Assembly: GCA_900545535.1 (NCBI GenBank)
Contig: UQZN01000008.1
Location: forward strand, 45,463 to 109,462
Origin: an uncultured Phascolarctobacterium sp.
Lineage (GTDB): Bacteria > Bacillota > Negativicutes > Acidaminococcales > Acidaminococcaceae
DNA length: 64,000 nt
Direction: 5' to 3'
In this document: in pieces, positions 33,961 to 42,964 of the stretch
How positions within the stretch are numbered: position 1 is the first letter of the stretch
How the letters are laid out: every line of letters starts with the position of its first letter
Translations under genes and position numbers: made by a program
Notes under the pieces: generated by a model
The model's database searches: none
The model's input: only the letters and a program-made list of their open reading frames with translations
What the model was told of the DNA's origin: nothing

Positions 33961-35772
33961 TTATATTATAAATTTTTCAAAATCAGTTAATTGTTCAGCT
34001 GCCAGACGTACTTTTAACAAAGTCCCGCTGTCTTTGTATTCCTGTTCTAAAACAGTACCTATAGTATGTAATTTAGCTGCTTTATCTGATTCGGTGTAAG
34101 GAATAAGTAAAGTAACTTCTATAGATTTTAGTTTTAGATTTTCTGAAATCAAAGTTAAAAGTTCATCAATACCAGTACCACTTTTTGCTGATATGCAAAC
34201 ACTGTTTTCCTGCTGTGACAAGCGCTGTACCAGCGCATTTTCAGGAGGCAGCTTATCTATTTTATTAAAAACAGTCAGTATTGGTTTATCCTGTGCGCCA
34301 ATTTGTTCCAGGACCTTATAAACAGCATCACTTTGTTCCTGATATAATTCATGGCTGACATCAATGACATGCAGCAGTAAGTCTGCTTCCGCCACTTCTT
34401 CTAAAGTAGATCTGAATGCCGCTACTAATTGGTGCGGCAAGCGTTGAATAAAGCCGACCGTATCAGTGAGGATAGCTTCATGTTTATCAGGCAATATCAA
34501 TTGTCTTGTAGTAGGATCAAGCGTTGCAAATAATTGATCTTTAGCATAAATATCAGATTGTGTAAGGAGATTCAATAATGTAGATTTGCCGGCGTTGGTA
34601 TAACCGACAAGGCTTATAGATGGAACTTGATTTTTTGTTCTTTTTATACGGTGTAAGGTTCTGACAGCACGGACTTTTTCAATAGATTCTTTGATAAAAG
34701 CTATACGGTCACGAATACGCCGGCGGTCAACTTCCAATTTGGTTTCACCAGGGCCGCGGGTACCAATACCACCGCCTAAACGTGACAAAATAAGCCCTTT
34801 GCCCATGATTCTTGGTAAATTATATTGTAATTGCGCTAATTCTACCTGTAATTTACCTTCATTTGTACGCGCTCGTTGAGCAAAAATATCTAAGATCAAT
34901 GCAGTTCTGTCAAGAATCCGTACACCCATTACCTGTTCTATATTTCTTTGCTGTGCTGGTGTCAACTCATCATCAAAAATACACAGATCAATATTTTCCT
35001 GCTGTGCGTACAATGCCAGTTCCTGCACTTTACCTTTGCCGATAAAAAACGCCGGATCAGGTTTGGCGCGGCGTTGGATAAATCTGTTTACTACTACGGC
35101 TCCAGCAGTATCCGCAAGCTGTTTCAGCTCTTCAAGCGAGTCTTCAGCAGTCCAGCCGCCTTTTATTTGTCCCCAGTCCATACCGACTAAAATAGTTTTT
35201 TCTGCAGCAACTGCCAAGCTCGAACTGCTGGTTTGCTTATCTAAAATGCGCTCTATCGTATTGATGATATTGAGAAAATTAATATTTTCGGCTTCTGCCA
35301 GTGAAAAGGGACCATATTCATCACAGATAAACTGCTCTTCTTTATCGAGTCCGACTATCATGGCAAAAGAAATTAGGGACTGCGTATAATCAGGTGCGGT
35401 AACACCTATTGTAACCATGGCATCGAATTTATTATTTTTTAAAGCTGAAAAATCAACGCCGCTCAGTGCCGGATTACCATTTGGATGTGTATGAACACAG
35501 CGTATGCCGCTCAATCTGCCACTTCCCCTGCGGCCTTCTACTGCCGGTAACTCAACACTGTCATTACCGCCGATCACAATATTAGTTATTTGTCCGCTTC
35601 GAGAAATATAAAGAGAGATTTCTCTGTTAATAAATTCAGTAATATCGGCTAATTTTAAAGCTAGTTCAGCAGAAATAAGCTGTCCTAACGGCACTTGTAT
35701 ATCATACAAAGTAATTAATTCATTTAAAACAGAGTCACGTATTCCTTTTTTATTACCTGAAATTTCACGCAT
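33961..35772 (-). CDS. hflX: GTPase HflX with N-terminal JAMM-like extension
   Basis: HflX is a ribosome-splitting GTPase. In this 603-residue protein the usual HflX begins only near residue 192 (KTILVGMDW); the HflX N-domain, the GGxGTRGPGE helix segment near 332-345 and a GTPase domain with G1 GYTNAGKS (390-397), DTVGFI and NKID follow. Residues 1-190 are an extension with the complete JAMM pattern: E51, H94-T-H96-P, S104 and D107, that is H-x-H-x7-S-x2-D with an upstream Glu. This resembles RadC/JAB metalloproteases and suggests a zinc-binding domain; activity is not shown. GAGGTG before ATG 35772 sets the start. A hairpin separates it from deaD. Confidence 0.92.
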   Translation of the reverse strand: MREISGNKKGIRDSVLNELITLYDIQVPLGQLISAELALKLADITEFINREISLYISRSGQITNIVIGGNDSVELPAVEGRRGSGRLSGIRCVHTHPNGNPALSGVDFSALKNNKFDAMVTIGVTAPDYTQSLISFAMIVGLDKEEQFICDEYGPFSLAEAENINFLNIINTIERILDKQTSSSSLAVAAEKTILVGMDWGQIKGGWTAEDSLEELKQLADTAGAVVVNRFIQRRAKPDPAFFIGKGKVQELALYAQQENIDLCIFDDELTPAQQRNIEQVMGVRILDRTALILDIFAQRARTNEGKLQVELAQLQYNLPRIMGKGLILSRLGGGIGTRGPGETKLEVDRRRIRDRIAFIKESIEKVRAVRTLHRIKRTKNQVPSISLVGYTNAGKSTLLNLLTQSDIYAKDQLFATLDPTTRQLILPDKHEAILTDTVGFIQRLPHQLVAAFRSTLEEVAEADLLLHVIDVSHELYQEQSDAVYKVLEQIGAQDKPILTVFNKIDKLPPENALVQRLSQQENSVCISAKSGTGIDELLTLISENLKLKSIEVTLLIPYTESDKAAKLHTIGTVLEQEYKDSGTLLKVRLAAEQLTDFEKFII

Positions 35773-35785
35773 GATTTACACCTCA

Positions 35786-35821
35786 AAGAGCAGACATGGC
35801 ATTTATACCATGTCTGCTCTT
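35786..35821 (-). terminator. Intercistronic hairpin between the DEAD-box helicase gene and hflX
   Basis: A 14-bp perfect stem (AAGAGCAGACATGG with CCATGTCTGCTCTT) and 8-base loop lies 13 bases past the helicase stop. Only a short TCTTT follows on the minus strand and the hflX ribosome binding site begins at once, so it may be a partial terminator or an mRNA stability element. Confidence 0.6.
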
Positions 35822-35834
35822 CCTTTACTTACTA

Positions 35835-37427
35835 TTATTGACGAGCTTTCGCCGGTTCGACATTGACTTTATAACCCTTAATCGTGTTTTTGTGCATAGA
35901 ACCCAATACTTTTTCTGCAAAGTCTGCCGGGATTTCTACAAAAGTAAATTTGTCGTAGATATTTATGAGACCAATCTCTTTGGCAGGAATATCCGATTCA
36001 ATAGCAATAGTACGGACTATATCCTGAACAGTAACTTTTTGACTGCGGCCGATGTTCATGAAAAGACGTACCATGCCAGGACGACCACCAGTATTGCTTA
36101 AATCTTTAGATAAAACATCTTCTTCAGGAGCTTCTAAAGCCTTATTGCCTTCCTGCATCAGTTTTAAAGCAGCTGCAACAACATCTTCCGCTTCATATTC
36201 CTTTAACAGGCTTGCGGCAATAGGCATATAGTCATGATAGTTAGCCTGATCAAGCACGCTCTGCATTTTCGAAACGATCATTTCACGCTGACGTTCAACA
36301 ACATTGGCTGTAGTCGGCAACTGACGGCGTGTTATTTTAGTTTTAGTAGTACGTTCGATAAGTTTCAGCTGACGGAATTCGCGCGGAGTAATAAAGGTCA
36401 TTGCCACACCGGTATTACCGGCACGGCCGGTACGGCCAATACGGTGAACATAGCTTTCCGGATCCTGTGGGATATCAAAATTGATAACATGGGTAATATT
36501 ATCAATATCAATACCGCGGGCAGCAACGTCAGTTGCAATAAGAATGTCAGCACTTCCGTCACGGAATTTTTTCATAACGCGGTCACGCTGAGTCTGGCTC
36601 AGATCACCATGCAGGCCCTCGGCCATATAACCGCGGCTGCCTAAAGCGATAGCAAGGTCATCAACACCCTTTTTAGTACGGCAGAAAATAATCAGTTTAC
36701 CGTCTATTTCTGCATCCAGCAAGCGGCACAAACCTTCAATCTTATCTTTTGTTTCAAAATAATACTGATCAATAAGAGGAACTGTAAGTTCTTCTTTGCT
36801 GATAGTAACATTTTTCGGAGCCTTCATATATTTTTTGGTAAGGCTCAAAATAGGTCTGGGCATTGTTGCTGAAAACAACAATGTTTGACGTTCTGCCGGA
36901 AGATTTTTCATGATTTCTTCCATATCGTCAACAAAGCCCATATCAAGCATTTCATCAGCTTCGTCAAGGACCAGAAATTTGATATGATCAAGTTTGATAG
37001 TATTGCGTTTGATATGATCTATTAAACGTCCTGGTGTACCAATAACGATGTGTACACCGCTGCGTAAGGCCCTGATTTGACGATCGATCGGCTGGCCGCC
37101 ATATACTGGCAGTGCTTTGATTTTAGAACTGCGTCCGATCTTACCTACTTCTTCTGCGACCTGGATTGCCAGTTCGCGGGTCGGAGTCATAATTAAAGCC
37201 TGGATATGACGATGGTCGGTGATACTTTGAACAACAGGAATACCAAAAGCAGCTGTTTTACCAGTACCGGTTTGAGCCTGACCGATAACATCACTGCCTT
37301 CCAATACTAAAGGAATAGTTTGCTCCTGAATTGGTGAAGGTTCTTCAAATCCCATAGCTGTCAAAGCTGATACGATTTTTTTATCCAGCAGTAAGCTGCC
37401 GAACATTTCTTGTGAATTAGTTGTCAT
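35835..37427 (-). CDS. DEAD-box ATP-dependent RNA helicase, DeaD/CshA type
   Basis: The 530-residue helicase unwinds RNA, with roles in ribosome assembly and mRNA decay. Motifs in order are the Q motif (FEEPSPIQEQTIP), GQAQTGTGKTAAF (I), PTRELAIQV (Ia), VLDEADEMLDMGF (II), SATMP (III), IATDVAARGIDI (V) and HRIGRTGRAG (VI). A DbpA-like RNA-binding domain follows at about residue 450-520 (RLFMNIGRSQKVTVQDIV), which fits DeaD/CsdA-type proteins. GAGGAAA precedes ATG 37427, overlapping the end of cinA. The gene for RNase J, a degradosome partner in Firmicutes, heads the same strand series. Confidence 0.95.
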   Translation of the reverse strand: MTTNSQEMFGSLLLDKKIVSALTAMGFEEPSPIQEQTIPLVLEGSDVIGQAQTGTGKTAAFGIPVVQSITDHRHIQALIMTPTRELAIQVAEEVGKIGRSSKIKALPVYGGQPIDRQIRALRSGVHIVIGTPGRLIDHIKRNTIKLDHIKFLVLDEADEMLDMGFVDDMEEIMKNLPAERQTLLFSATMPRPILSLTKKYMKAPKNVTISKEELTVPLIDQYYFETKDKIEGLCRLLDAEIDGKLIIFCRTKKGVDDLAIALGSRGYMAEGLHGDLSQTQRDRVMKKFRDGSADILIATDVAARGIDIDNITHVINFDIPQDPESYVHRIGRTGRAGNTGVAMTFITPREFRQLKLIERTTKTKITRRQLPTTANVVERQREMIVSKMQSVLDQANYHDYMPIAASLLKEYEAEDVVAAALKLMQEGNKALEAPEEDVLSKDLSNTGGRPGMVRLFMNIGRSQKVTVQDIVRTIAIESDIPAKEIGLINIYDKFTFVEIPADFAEKVLGSMHKNTIKGYKVNVEPAKARQ

Positions 37428-37430
37428 TGT

Positions 37431-38687
37431 TTAAATTTCCTCATTTCTTCCATCTTTTATTTTATCTATTACCATAGAAATAGCCGCTAACGCACTACGC
37501 AATTTATTTTCAGTTCTGGTTCCGCCGAAAAGATGTTTAACACAACGTACGTCATTGCCATCAGCTACAGCCATATAAACTAAACCTACGGGTTTTTCTT
37601 CTGTAGCGCCCCCGGGACCTGCGATCCCAGTGATACCTACACCATAAGTAGTTCCAAAAAGGTCTTTTACTCCGGCAGCCATCTCGCAGGCAACCTGTTC
37701 ACTGACAGCACCGTATTTTTCCAGATTTTCAGCAGATACGTTAACAAGCTTCTGTTTGGCCATATTGCTGTAAGTCACGACGCTGCCTAAAAGATATTCG
37801 CTGCTTCCGGGAATATCAGTGATCATACTGCTGGCTAAGCCTCCGGTACACGATTCTGCAAAGGCAATCGTACTGCCGCTGTTTAAAAGCTCCTGGCCAA
37901 GATATTCTGCTAAAGAAGCATCATCAACACCGTAAATAAATTTACTCAAGCGTTCATAAATCTGTGCTTCTGTACCGGAGATCATTGCTTTGGCTGCTTC
38001 AATATCCGCTGCTTTGGCTGTGATACGAACAATAATCTCTCCACGACGCGCATAAATAGCAATAGTAGGATTGCTCTGAGAAGTAATGATATCATCCAGC
38101 TGAGCTGCTACAGATGATTCTCCAATACCACGCATTTTTAAAATCCGCGAATAAATTACTCCCTGTTGAGAGTAGCGCCGCATAAGCAAAGGCAAAAATC
38201 TCTGTTCACAAATATAAGTCAATTCTGACGGCGGTCCAGGCAATAGAACAATCAGCTTTCCATCATGTTCCAGGGCCAACCCAGGCGCAGTACCAACTTC
38301 GTTAGTTAAAATTTCTGCTCCCAACGGGACCATAGCCTGTTTATCATTATTAGACGACATGCACAAACCTTTTTTTACAAAAAAGCTGTTGATCCTGTCC
38401 CATGTATCTAAATCCAGATACATTTCCAACCCCAGCATATCGGCGATAACTTCTTTCGTTATATCGCCTCTTGTTGGGCCCAGGCCTCCAGTAGTAATAA
38501 CAATATCCGCTCTTTCTAAAGCAATCTTTAAAACGCTTCTCAAGCGCTCTTCGTTATCACCAACAGTAGTCTGATAAAGTACATCATAGCCCAATTTATT
38601 TAGTTGCCGTGACAAATACTGAAAATTAGTATTAAGTATTTCTCCCAATAGCAATTCAGTACCTGTATTTACTACTTCAACTATCAT
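37431..38687 (-). CDS. cinA: CinA: nicotinamide-nucleotide amidohydrolase / competence-damage protein
   Basis: The 418-residue protein has an N-terminal MoCF-like domain (about 1-170; NTGTELLLGEI, TTGGLGPTRGD, LPGPPSEL) and a C-terminal PncC domain (about 255-410; AESCTGGLASSMIT, TYGVGITGIAGPGGATEEKPVG) that deamidates NMN and serves pyridine nucleotide recycling. Full length for the two-domain form. The order ftsK-rodZ...rimO-cinA is familiar in Firmicutes, usually with pgsA between rimO and cinA; pgsA is absent here. Only GGGGG marks the ribosome binding site. Confidence 0.95.
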   Translation of the reverse strand: MIVEVVNTGTELLLGEILNTNFQYLSRQLNKLGYDVLYQTTVGDNEERLRSVLKIALERADIVITTGGLGPTRGDITKEVIADMLGLEMYLDLDTWDRINSFFVKKGLCMSSNNDKQAMVPLGAEILTNEVGTAPGLALEHDGKLIVLLPGPPSELTYICEQRFLPLLMRRYSQQGVIYSRILKMRGIGESSVAAQLDDIITSQSNPTIAIYARRGEIIVRITAKAADIEAAKAMISGTEAQIYERLSKFIYGVDDASLAEYLGQELLNSGSTIAFAESCTGGLASSMITDIPGSSEYLLGSVVTYSNMAKQKLVNVSAENLEKYGAVSEQVACEMAAGVKDLFGTTYGVGITGIAGPGGATEEKPVGLVYMAVADGNDVRCVKHLFGGTRTENKLRSALAAISMVIDKIKDGRNEEI

Positions 38688-38711
38688 TTGTTTTGCCCCC
38701 TTGCCGGCAAA

Positions 38712-40043
38712 TTAAATTCGCTCTCCTACCATTTCATAGGTAAAACCCTGCAAAATTTTTACTTTGATAAATGCGCCCGCCTGAACTGCTCCCGCATTTT
38801 CAATAAAAATACTGCCGTCTATATCAGGTGCTTCTCTATAAGAACGCCCAAAAGCAAGCTCAGGGTTTTCTTCATCGCGGCCTTCTACAAGCACTTCCAG
38901 TATCTGCTCTTCCATTTCCTGATGCAGTTCTTCGGATATTTGCGCCTGCAAAGCCATCAATTCGTGAAAACGTTCTTCCTTGACTTGTTCAGCTACTTGT
39001 TCCGGCAACGTTGCTGCCACTGTCCCTTCTTCCTGGGAATAAGCAAAGACACCGGCATTATCAAAACGCTGCGCTTTTACAAAAGCTTTCAACTCTTGAA
39101 AATCGGCTTCTGTTTCTCCGGGAAAGCCAACAATAAATGTGGTTCTGATCGTGATACCTGGTACACGCTTCCGTAATTTGTTCAGTAAAGATTCTACTTC
39201 AGCTTTAGTATCATAACGATTCATGCTGCCCAGCAGTCTGTCACTGGCATGCTGCAATGGAAGATCCACATATTTGCATACTTTCTCAAGGTTGGCAAAA
39301 GCTTCGATCAAATCGTCAGTAAAATTATTAGGATAACAATACATGACTCTGATCCATTTTAAACCTTCCAGCTTGTTAAGTTCACTTAACAGCTCTGGCA
39401 GACGCAGCTTACCATAAAGATCTTCACCATACCTGGTGGTATCCTGAGCGACAACGATCAGTTCTTTAACGCCTTTAGCAACTAATGCTTCAGCTTCGCT
39501 GAGAAGCTGTTCAAAGGGGCGGCTTACATACGGTCCGCGCAGTTTGGGAATAATGCAGTAAGAACAGCAATTGTCGCAGCCTTCTGCGATTTTTAAATAA
39601 GCCATATAATCAGGAGTCGTTAAAATACGCAGAGCAGCAGTTAGCGCCATTTCCGGTTTCTTCCGGGATTCAAGCATGATGAAGCGTTCTCCCTGTACAA
39701 CTCTCTGGATTACATAAGCAATATCCTCATAACATTCGGTACCAATAACGGCATCGGCTTCAGGAATATTATCTAAAAGTTCTTCGGCATAACGCTGTCC
39801 TAAACAGCCTGTAATAATTAGATATTTACAGCTGCCTGTATTTTTATATGCACCCATTTGCAGGATCGTATTGATCGATTCTTCTTTGGCTGATTCTATA
39901 AAACCGCAGGTATTGACGATAATTAAGTCTGCGTCTGCAGGATCATTGGTAATAGTTATTTGCTGTTCATGAATCAGTCCCAGCATTGTTTCCGAATCGA
40001 CAAGATTCTTGGGACAGCCAAGACTTACTAAGCCTAGTTTCAC
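38712..40043 (-). CDS. rimO: Ribosomal protein S12 methylthiotransferase RimO
   Basis: RimO adds a methylthio group to an Asp of ribosomal protein S12 using two [4Fe-4S] clusters and S-adenosylmethionine. The protein (443 residues from GTG 40043) has the N-terminal UPF0004 domain with C at SLGCPKN, NTCGF and TGCLGQRY, the radical SAM triad in CDNCCSYCIIP, and a C-terminal TRAM domain. GGAGGAAG about 7 bases ahead selects GTG 40043; an ATG at 40091 would overlap the upstream gene. The TRAM domain and LRGPYVSRP stretch fit RimO rather than MiaB. Confidence 0.95.
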   Translation of the reverse strand: MKLGLVSLGCPKNLVDSETMLGLIHEQQITITNDPADADLIIVNTCGFIESAKEESINTILQMGAYKNTGSCKYLIITGCLGQRYAEELLDNIPEADAVIGTECYEDIAYVIQRVVQGERFIMLESRKKPEMALTAALRILTTPDYMAYLKIAEGCDNCCSYCIIPKLRGPYVSRPFEQLLSEAEALVAKGVKELIVVAQDTTRYGEDLYGKLRLPELLSELNKLEGLKWIRVMYCYPNNFTDDLIEAFANLEKVCKYVDLPLQHASDRLLGSMNRYDTKAEVESLLNKLRKRVPGITIRTTFIVGFPGETEADFQELKAFVKAQRFDNAGVFAYSQEEGTVAATLPEQVAEQVKEERFHELMALQAQISEELHQEMEEQILEVLVEGRDEENPELAFGRSYREAPDIDGSIFIENAGAVQAGAFIKVKILQGFTYEMVGERI

Positions 40044-40057
40044 GTTTCTTCCTCCAT

Positions 40058-41071
40058 CTATTTTGTTGCAAATCTTGCTGACTGCAGCCATTTATTTGTT
40101 AAAGCTTCCTGCTGAGTCAGAGTATCATAAGCCGTATTGAGCCATAATTTCTCAGGCTGCTCTATATGATTTCTATTTAGCCCATTGGCTAACAAAAATA
40201 TATAGCCTGTATTTTGTTCTAAAGCAACTTTCTGCGGCAGTGCAGAGACTAAAAGCCAATCTCTGAACAACTGGGCGGACTCGTATTTTTGGGAAGCAGC
40301 GTCTACAGCAACTCCATACAAGCTGACAGGAGTCCCCTCGCTTGGTAAAACAATATAAGCAGGAAAATCATTTTCCAAATATTTAAATACATAGCTGCGG
40401 CGAGTAATCGCCAAATCAGCATCACCAACAGTAGTCAAACGGATAGGTGTGAAAGGAAAGCGGGAATATTGAGGAATCTGTCTGTTAAGCCCCCTGAAAT
40501 ATGCCAGCGTTTTTTCTTCACCTCGCCTGCTTGCAAATGCGGCTAAAAAATTTCTGGTACTTGCTGAATCTGAAAGATTTTCCATTGCTACACGCACGTT
40601 TTGAAGCTTAATGATATCCTGCCAGCTCAAGATATTTTCCTGACCGTATTTTCTGGCATAATTTTGATTGACTAAAAAAACTATCGGATCATAAAAAACG
40701 CCAAACCACTGGCTTTGCTCATCTTTAAAAGCTGACGGCAATAAGTCGCCGGCTTCACTTAAAATGGCATATAAACGCTGTTGTTTACTTAAAAGCTGCA
40801 GTTCATTATGCTCTAAAAGATAAATATCCGGTAATTTACCCTGTTCTCTTTCTTCCGGCAATAATAATTTTATAACTGTGTCCCGGTCGTGTTCCTTATT
40901 ATATTCACTGATTAAAGCCTGTAAAAAACTGTTATCCAAGTTGGAATATAATAACAATTCAGTTTTTCCGTGTACTGCCATAGTTGTTTCATTTTTATCA
41001 GTATCCAAAACAAACCAGGCTATACCTAAGAATAGCAGGACAATGATTAACAGTATCTTTTTCTGAGGCAT
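40058..41071 (-). CDS. Lone extracytoplasmic solute-binding protein, ABC (iron/Fbp-like) class
   Basis: A 337-residue protein with an N-terminal membrane anchor or uncleaved signal (MPQKKILLIIVLLFLGIAWF) and a type 2 periplasmic binding protein fold: LLLYSNLDNSFLQALISEYN, WFGVFYDPIVFLVN, ILSWQDIIK and FVVD-like later segments. The closest fold class is Fbp-like or 2-aminoethylphosphonate-binding proteins. No permease or ATPase gene is nearby; it lies between YgiQ and RimO. The ligand is unknown. ATG 41071 is 6 bases from AGGAGG at 41078-41083. It might have a signalling or envelope role instead of transport. Confidence 0.75.
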   Translation of the reverse strand: MPQKKILLIIVLLFLGIAWFVLDTDKNETTMAVHGKTELLLYSNLDNSFLQALISEYNKEHDRDTVIKLLLPEEREQGKLPDIYLLEHNELQLLSKQQRLYAILSEAGDLLPSAFKDEQSQWFGVFYDPIVFLVNQNYARKYGQENILSWQDIIKLQNVRVAMENLSDSASTRNFLAAFASRRGEEKTLAYFRGLNRQIPQYSRFPFTPIRLTTVGDADLAITRRSYVFKYLENDFPAYIVLPSEGTPVSLYGVAVDAASQKYESAQLFRDWLLVSALPQKVALEQNTGYIFLLANGLNRNHIEQPEKLWLNTAYDTLTQQEALTNKWLQSARFATK

Positions 41072-41086
41072 CTTCAACCTCCTGTC

Positions 41087-42943
41087 TTACCGCCGTTTAT
41101 TCATTTTAGGATTTGCCGTATTTTTACTATGACGTGCTTTAGGATTATACGAAGCTGCTATTTTTAACAGGCAGCCTGCATTATCACCAATAAGGTCGCC
41201 GCGATTGGTTTTCTGTAAAGCTTCTTTCACCAATTGACGGTTTTTAGGGTTCCTGCATTGCATCAGGGCACGCTGCATAGCCTTGTCATGAGGGTTTCTG
41301 GCAACAAAGACTTTTTTCCCGGTCTCAGGATTGATACCGGAATAATACATCGCGGTTGAAGCACTTCCAGGAGTTGGGATAAAATCCTGTACCTGTTCAG
41401 GCTGATGCCCTATATCACGCAGGAACTCGCTTAACTCTACCGCATCACGCAGAGTACAGCCGGGATGACTGGAAATAAAGTAAGGCACTAAAAACTGTTT
41501 TAAACCAATCTCTTTATTTTTTTTATTAAAGGCACGCATGAATTTAAGATAAACTTCTTTACCAGGCTTGCCCATATTAGCTAAAGCATGTTCGGCTACA
41601 TGTTCAGGAGCAACTTTTAACTGTCCGCTGACATGATAACGACATAATTCATCTAAGAAACGATCGTTTTTATCTGCCAGCAAATAATCATAGCGGATGC
41701 CGGAACGAACAAATACTTTCTTTATTCCGGGAAGCGCACGGACTTTTTGCAGTAATTCTATATAATCACTGTGGTCAGCATCAAGATTAGGACAGGGCTT
41801 GGGAAACAGGCATTGCCTGTCACGGCAAACCCCAACTTCCAATTGCTTGGCACATGAAGGATGTCTGAAATTGGCTGTTGGACCGCCAACATCATGGATG
41901 TAGCCTTTAAAATTTGGTAATGCAGTTATTTTTTTCGCTTCGCGAAGGATAGATTCATGGCTGCGTGTTTGAATGATTCTTCCCTGATGAGAATGAATAG
42001 CGCAGAAAGAACAACTGCCAAAGCAGCCACGACAGCTGATTATACTGAACTGCACTTCTTCTATGGCAGGTACACCGCCATATTTTTCATAGGCAGGATG
42101 ATAGGTGCGCATATAGTCCAGATCATACACAGCATCCATTTCTTCCTGTGACAGCGGAAATGGCACTTGATTTTGAACAACAAATTTCTGACCATTTTTC
42201 TGCACAACAGTTTTTCCTGAAAATGGGTCCAGTTCTTTACTTTGCAAACGGTATGCATCAGCGAAAGCTTCCCTGTTTTTTAAAATATTTTCCAGCGAAG
42301 GCAATTCAACGAATTCATCCAAACCTTCCAGGTTATCTGTTAAATAAGCTGTGCCGCGTACATAATGAATATCTTCAACAGCAGCTCCGCCAGCTAAATA
42401 GTCGGCAATTTCTACGATCTGCTTTTCGCCCATGCCGTATATCAAAAGATCGGCCCTGCTGTCAACTAAAATTGAAGGTAATAACTTATTTTCCCAATAA
42501 TCAAAATGCACAAATCTGCGCAGGCTGGCTTCAATCCCGCCGATAATAACCGGTATTTCCGGCCATAAGCGTTTTATTTGCTGTGAGTAAACAACAGTGG
42601 CATGATCGGGACGCTTACCCATCTCACCACCAGGGGTATAAGAATCTTTTTTTCTTGGTTTTTTAGCTGCTGTATAATGACAAAGCATCGAATCAAGATT
42701 ACCGCCTGAAATAAGCACGGCTAAACGTGGTTTACCCAATGCTTCAAAATTCTTCAGTTCGCGCCAATCTGGTTGGCAGAGCAATGCAACTTTATAACCT
42801 TGTGCTTCCAGTACACGACAAATAACGGCCGGTCCAAAGGAAGGATGATCAACATAGGCGTCGCCGCTGATAAACAAAAAATCTATTTGTTCCCAACCGC
42901 GGGCATTGATATCTTCCTGCGAAATCGGCAAAAATTCTTTCAT
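41087..42943 (-). CDS. YgiQ-family radical SAM protein
   Basis: A 618-residue member of the YgiQ family, whose reaction is unknown. It has the N-terminal family region (FLFISGDAYVDHPSFGPAVI), GGIEASLRRFVHFDYW, the cluster motif SCRGCFGSCSFCAIHSHQGR and KVAPEHVAEHALANMGKPG in the C-terminal half. The C-terminal tail is rich in Lys, Asn and Arg. GGAGGAC lies 12 or so bases ahead of ATG 42943. It is in a compact run with rodZ upstream and the binding protein downstream. Confidence 0.92.
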   Translation of the reverse strand: MKEFLPISQEDINARGWEQIDFLFISGDAYVDHPSFGPAVICRVLEAQGYKVALLCQPDWRELKNFEALGKPRLAVLISGGNLDSMLCHYTAAKKPRKKDSYTPGGEMGKRPDHATVVYSQQIKRLWPEIPVIIGGIEASLRRFVHFDYWENKLLPSILVDSRADLLIYGMGEKQIVEIADYLAGGAAVEDIHYVRGTAYLTDNLEGLDEFVELPSLENILKNREAFADAYRLQSKELDPFSGKTVVQKNGQKFVVQNQVPFPLSQEEMDAVYDLDYMRTYHPAYEKYGGVPAIEEVQFSIISCRGCFGSCSFCAIHSHQGRIIQTRSHESILREAKKITALPNFKGYIHDVGGPTANFRHPSCAKQLEVGVCRDRQCLFPKPCPNLDADHSDYIELLQKVRALPGIKKVFVRSGIRYDYLLADKNDRFLDELCRYHVSGQLKVAPEHVAEHALANMGKPGKEVYLKFMRAFNKKNKEIGLKQFLVPYFISSHPGCTLRDAVELSEFLRDIGHQPEQVQDFIPTPGSASTAMYYSGINPETGKKVFVARNPHDKAMQRALMQCRNPKNRQLVKEALQKTNRGDLIGDNAGCLLKIAASYNPKARHSKNTANPKMNKRR

Positions 42944-42964
42944 CAGGATTTCTGTCCTCCGATA

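Noticed and set aside
38687..38712. pgsA expected between rimO and cinA
   Set aside because: There is no room; the two genes are about 24 bases apart, so pgsA must be elsewhere.
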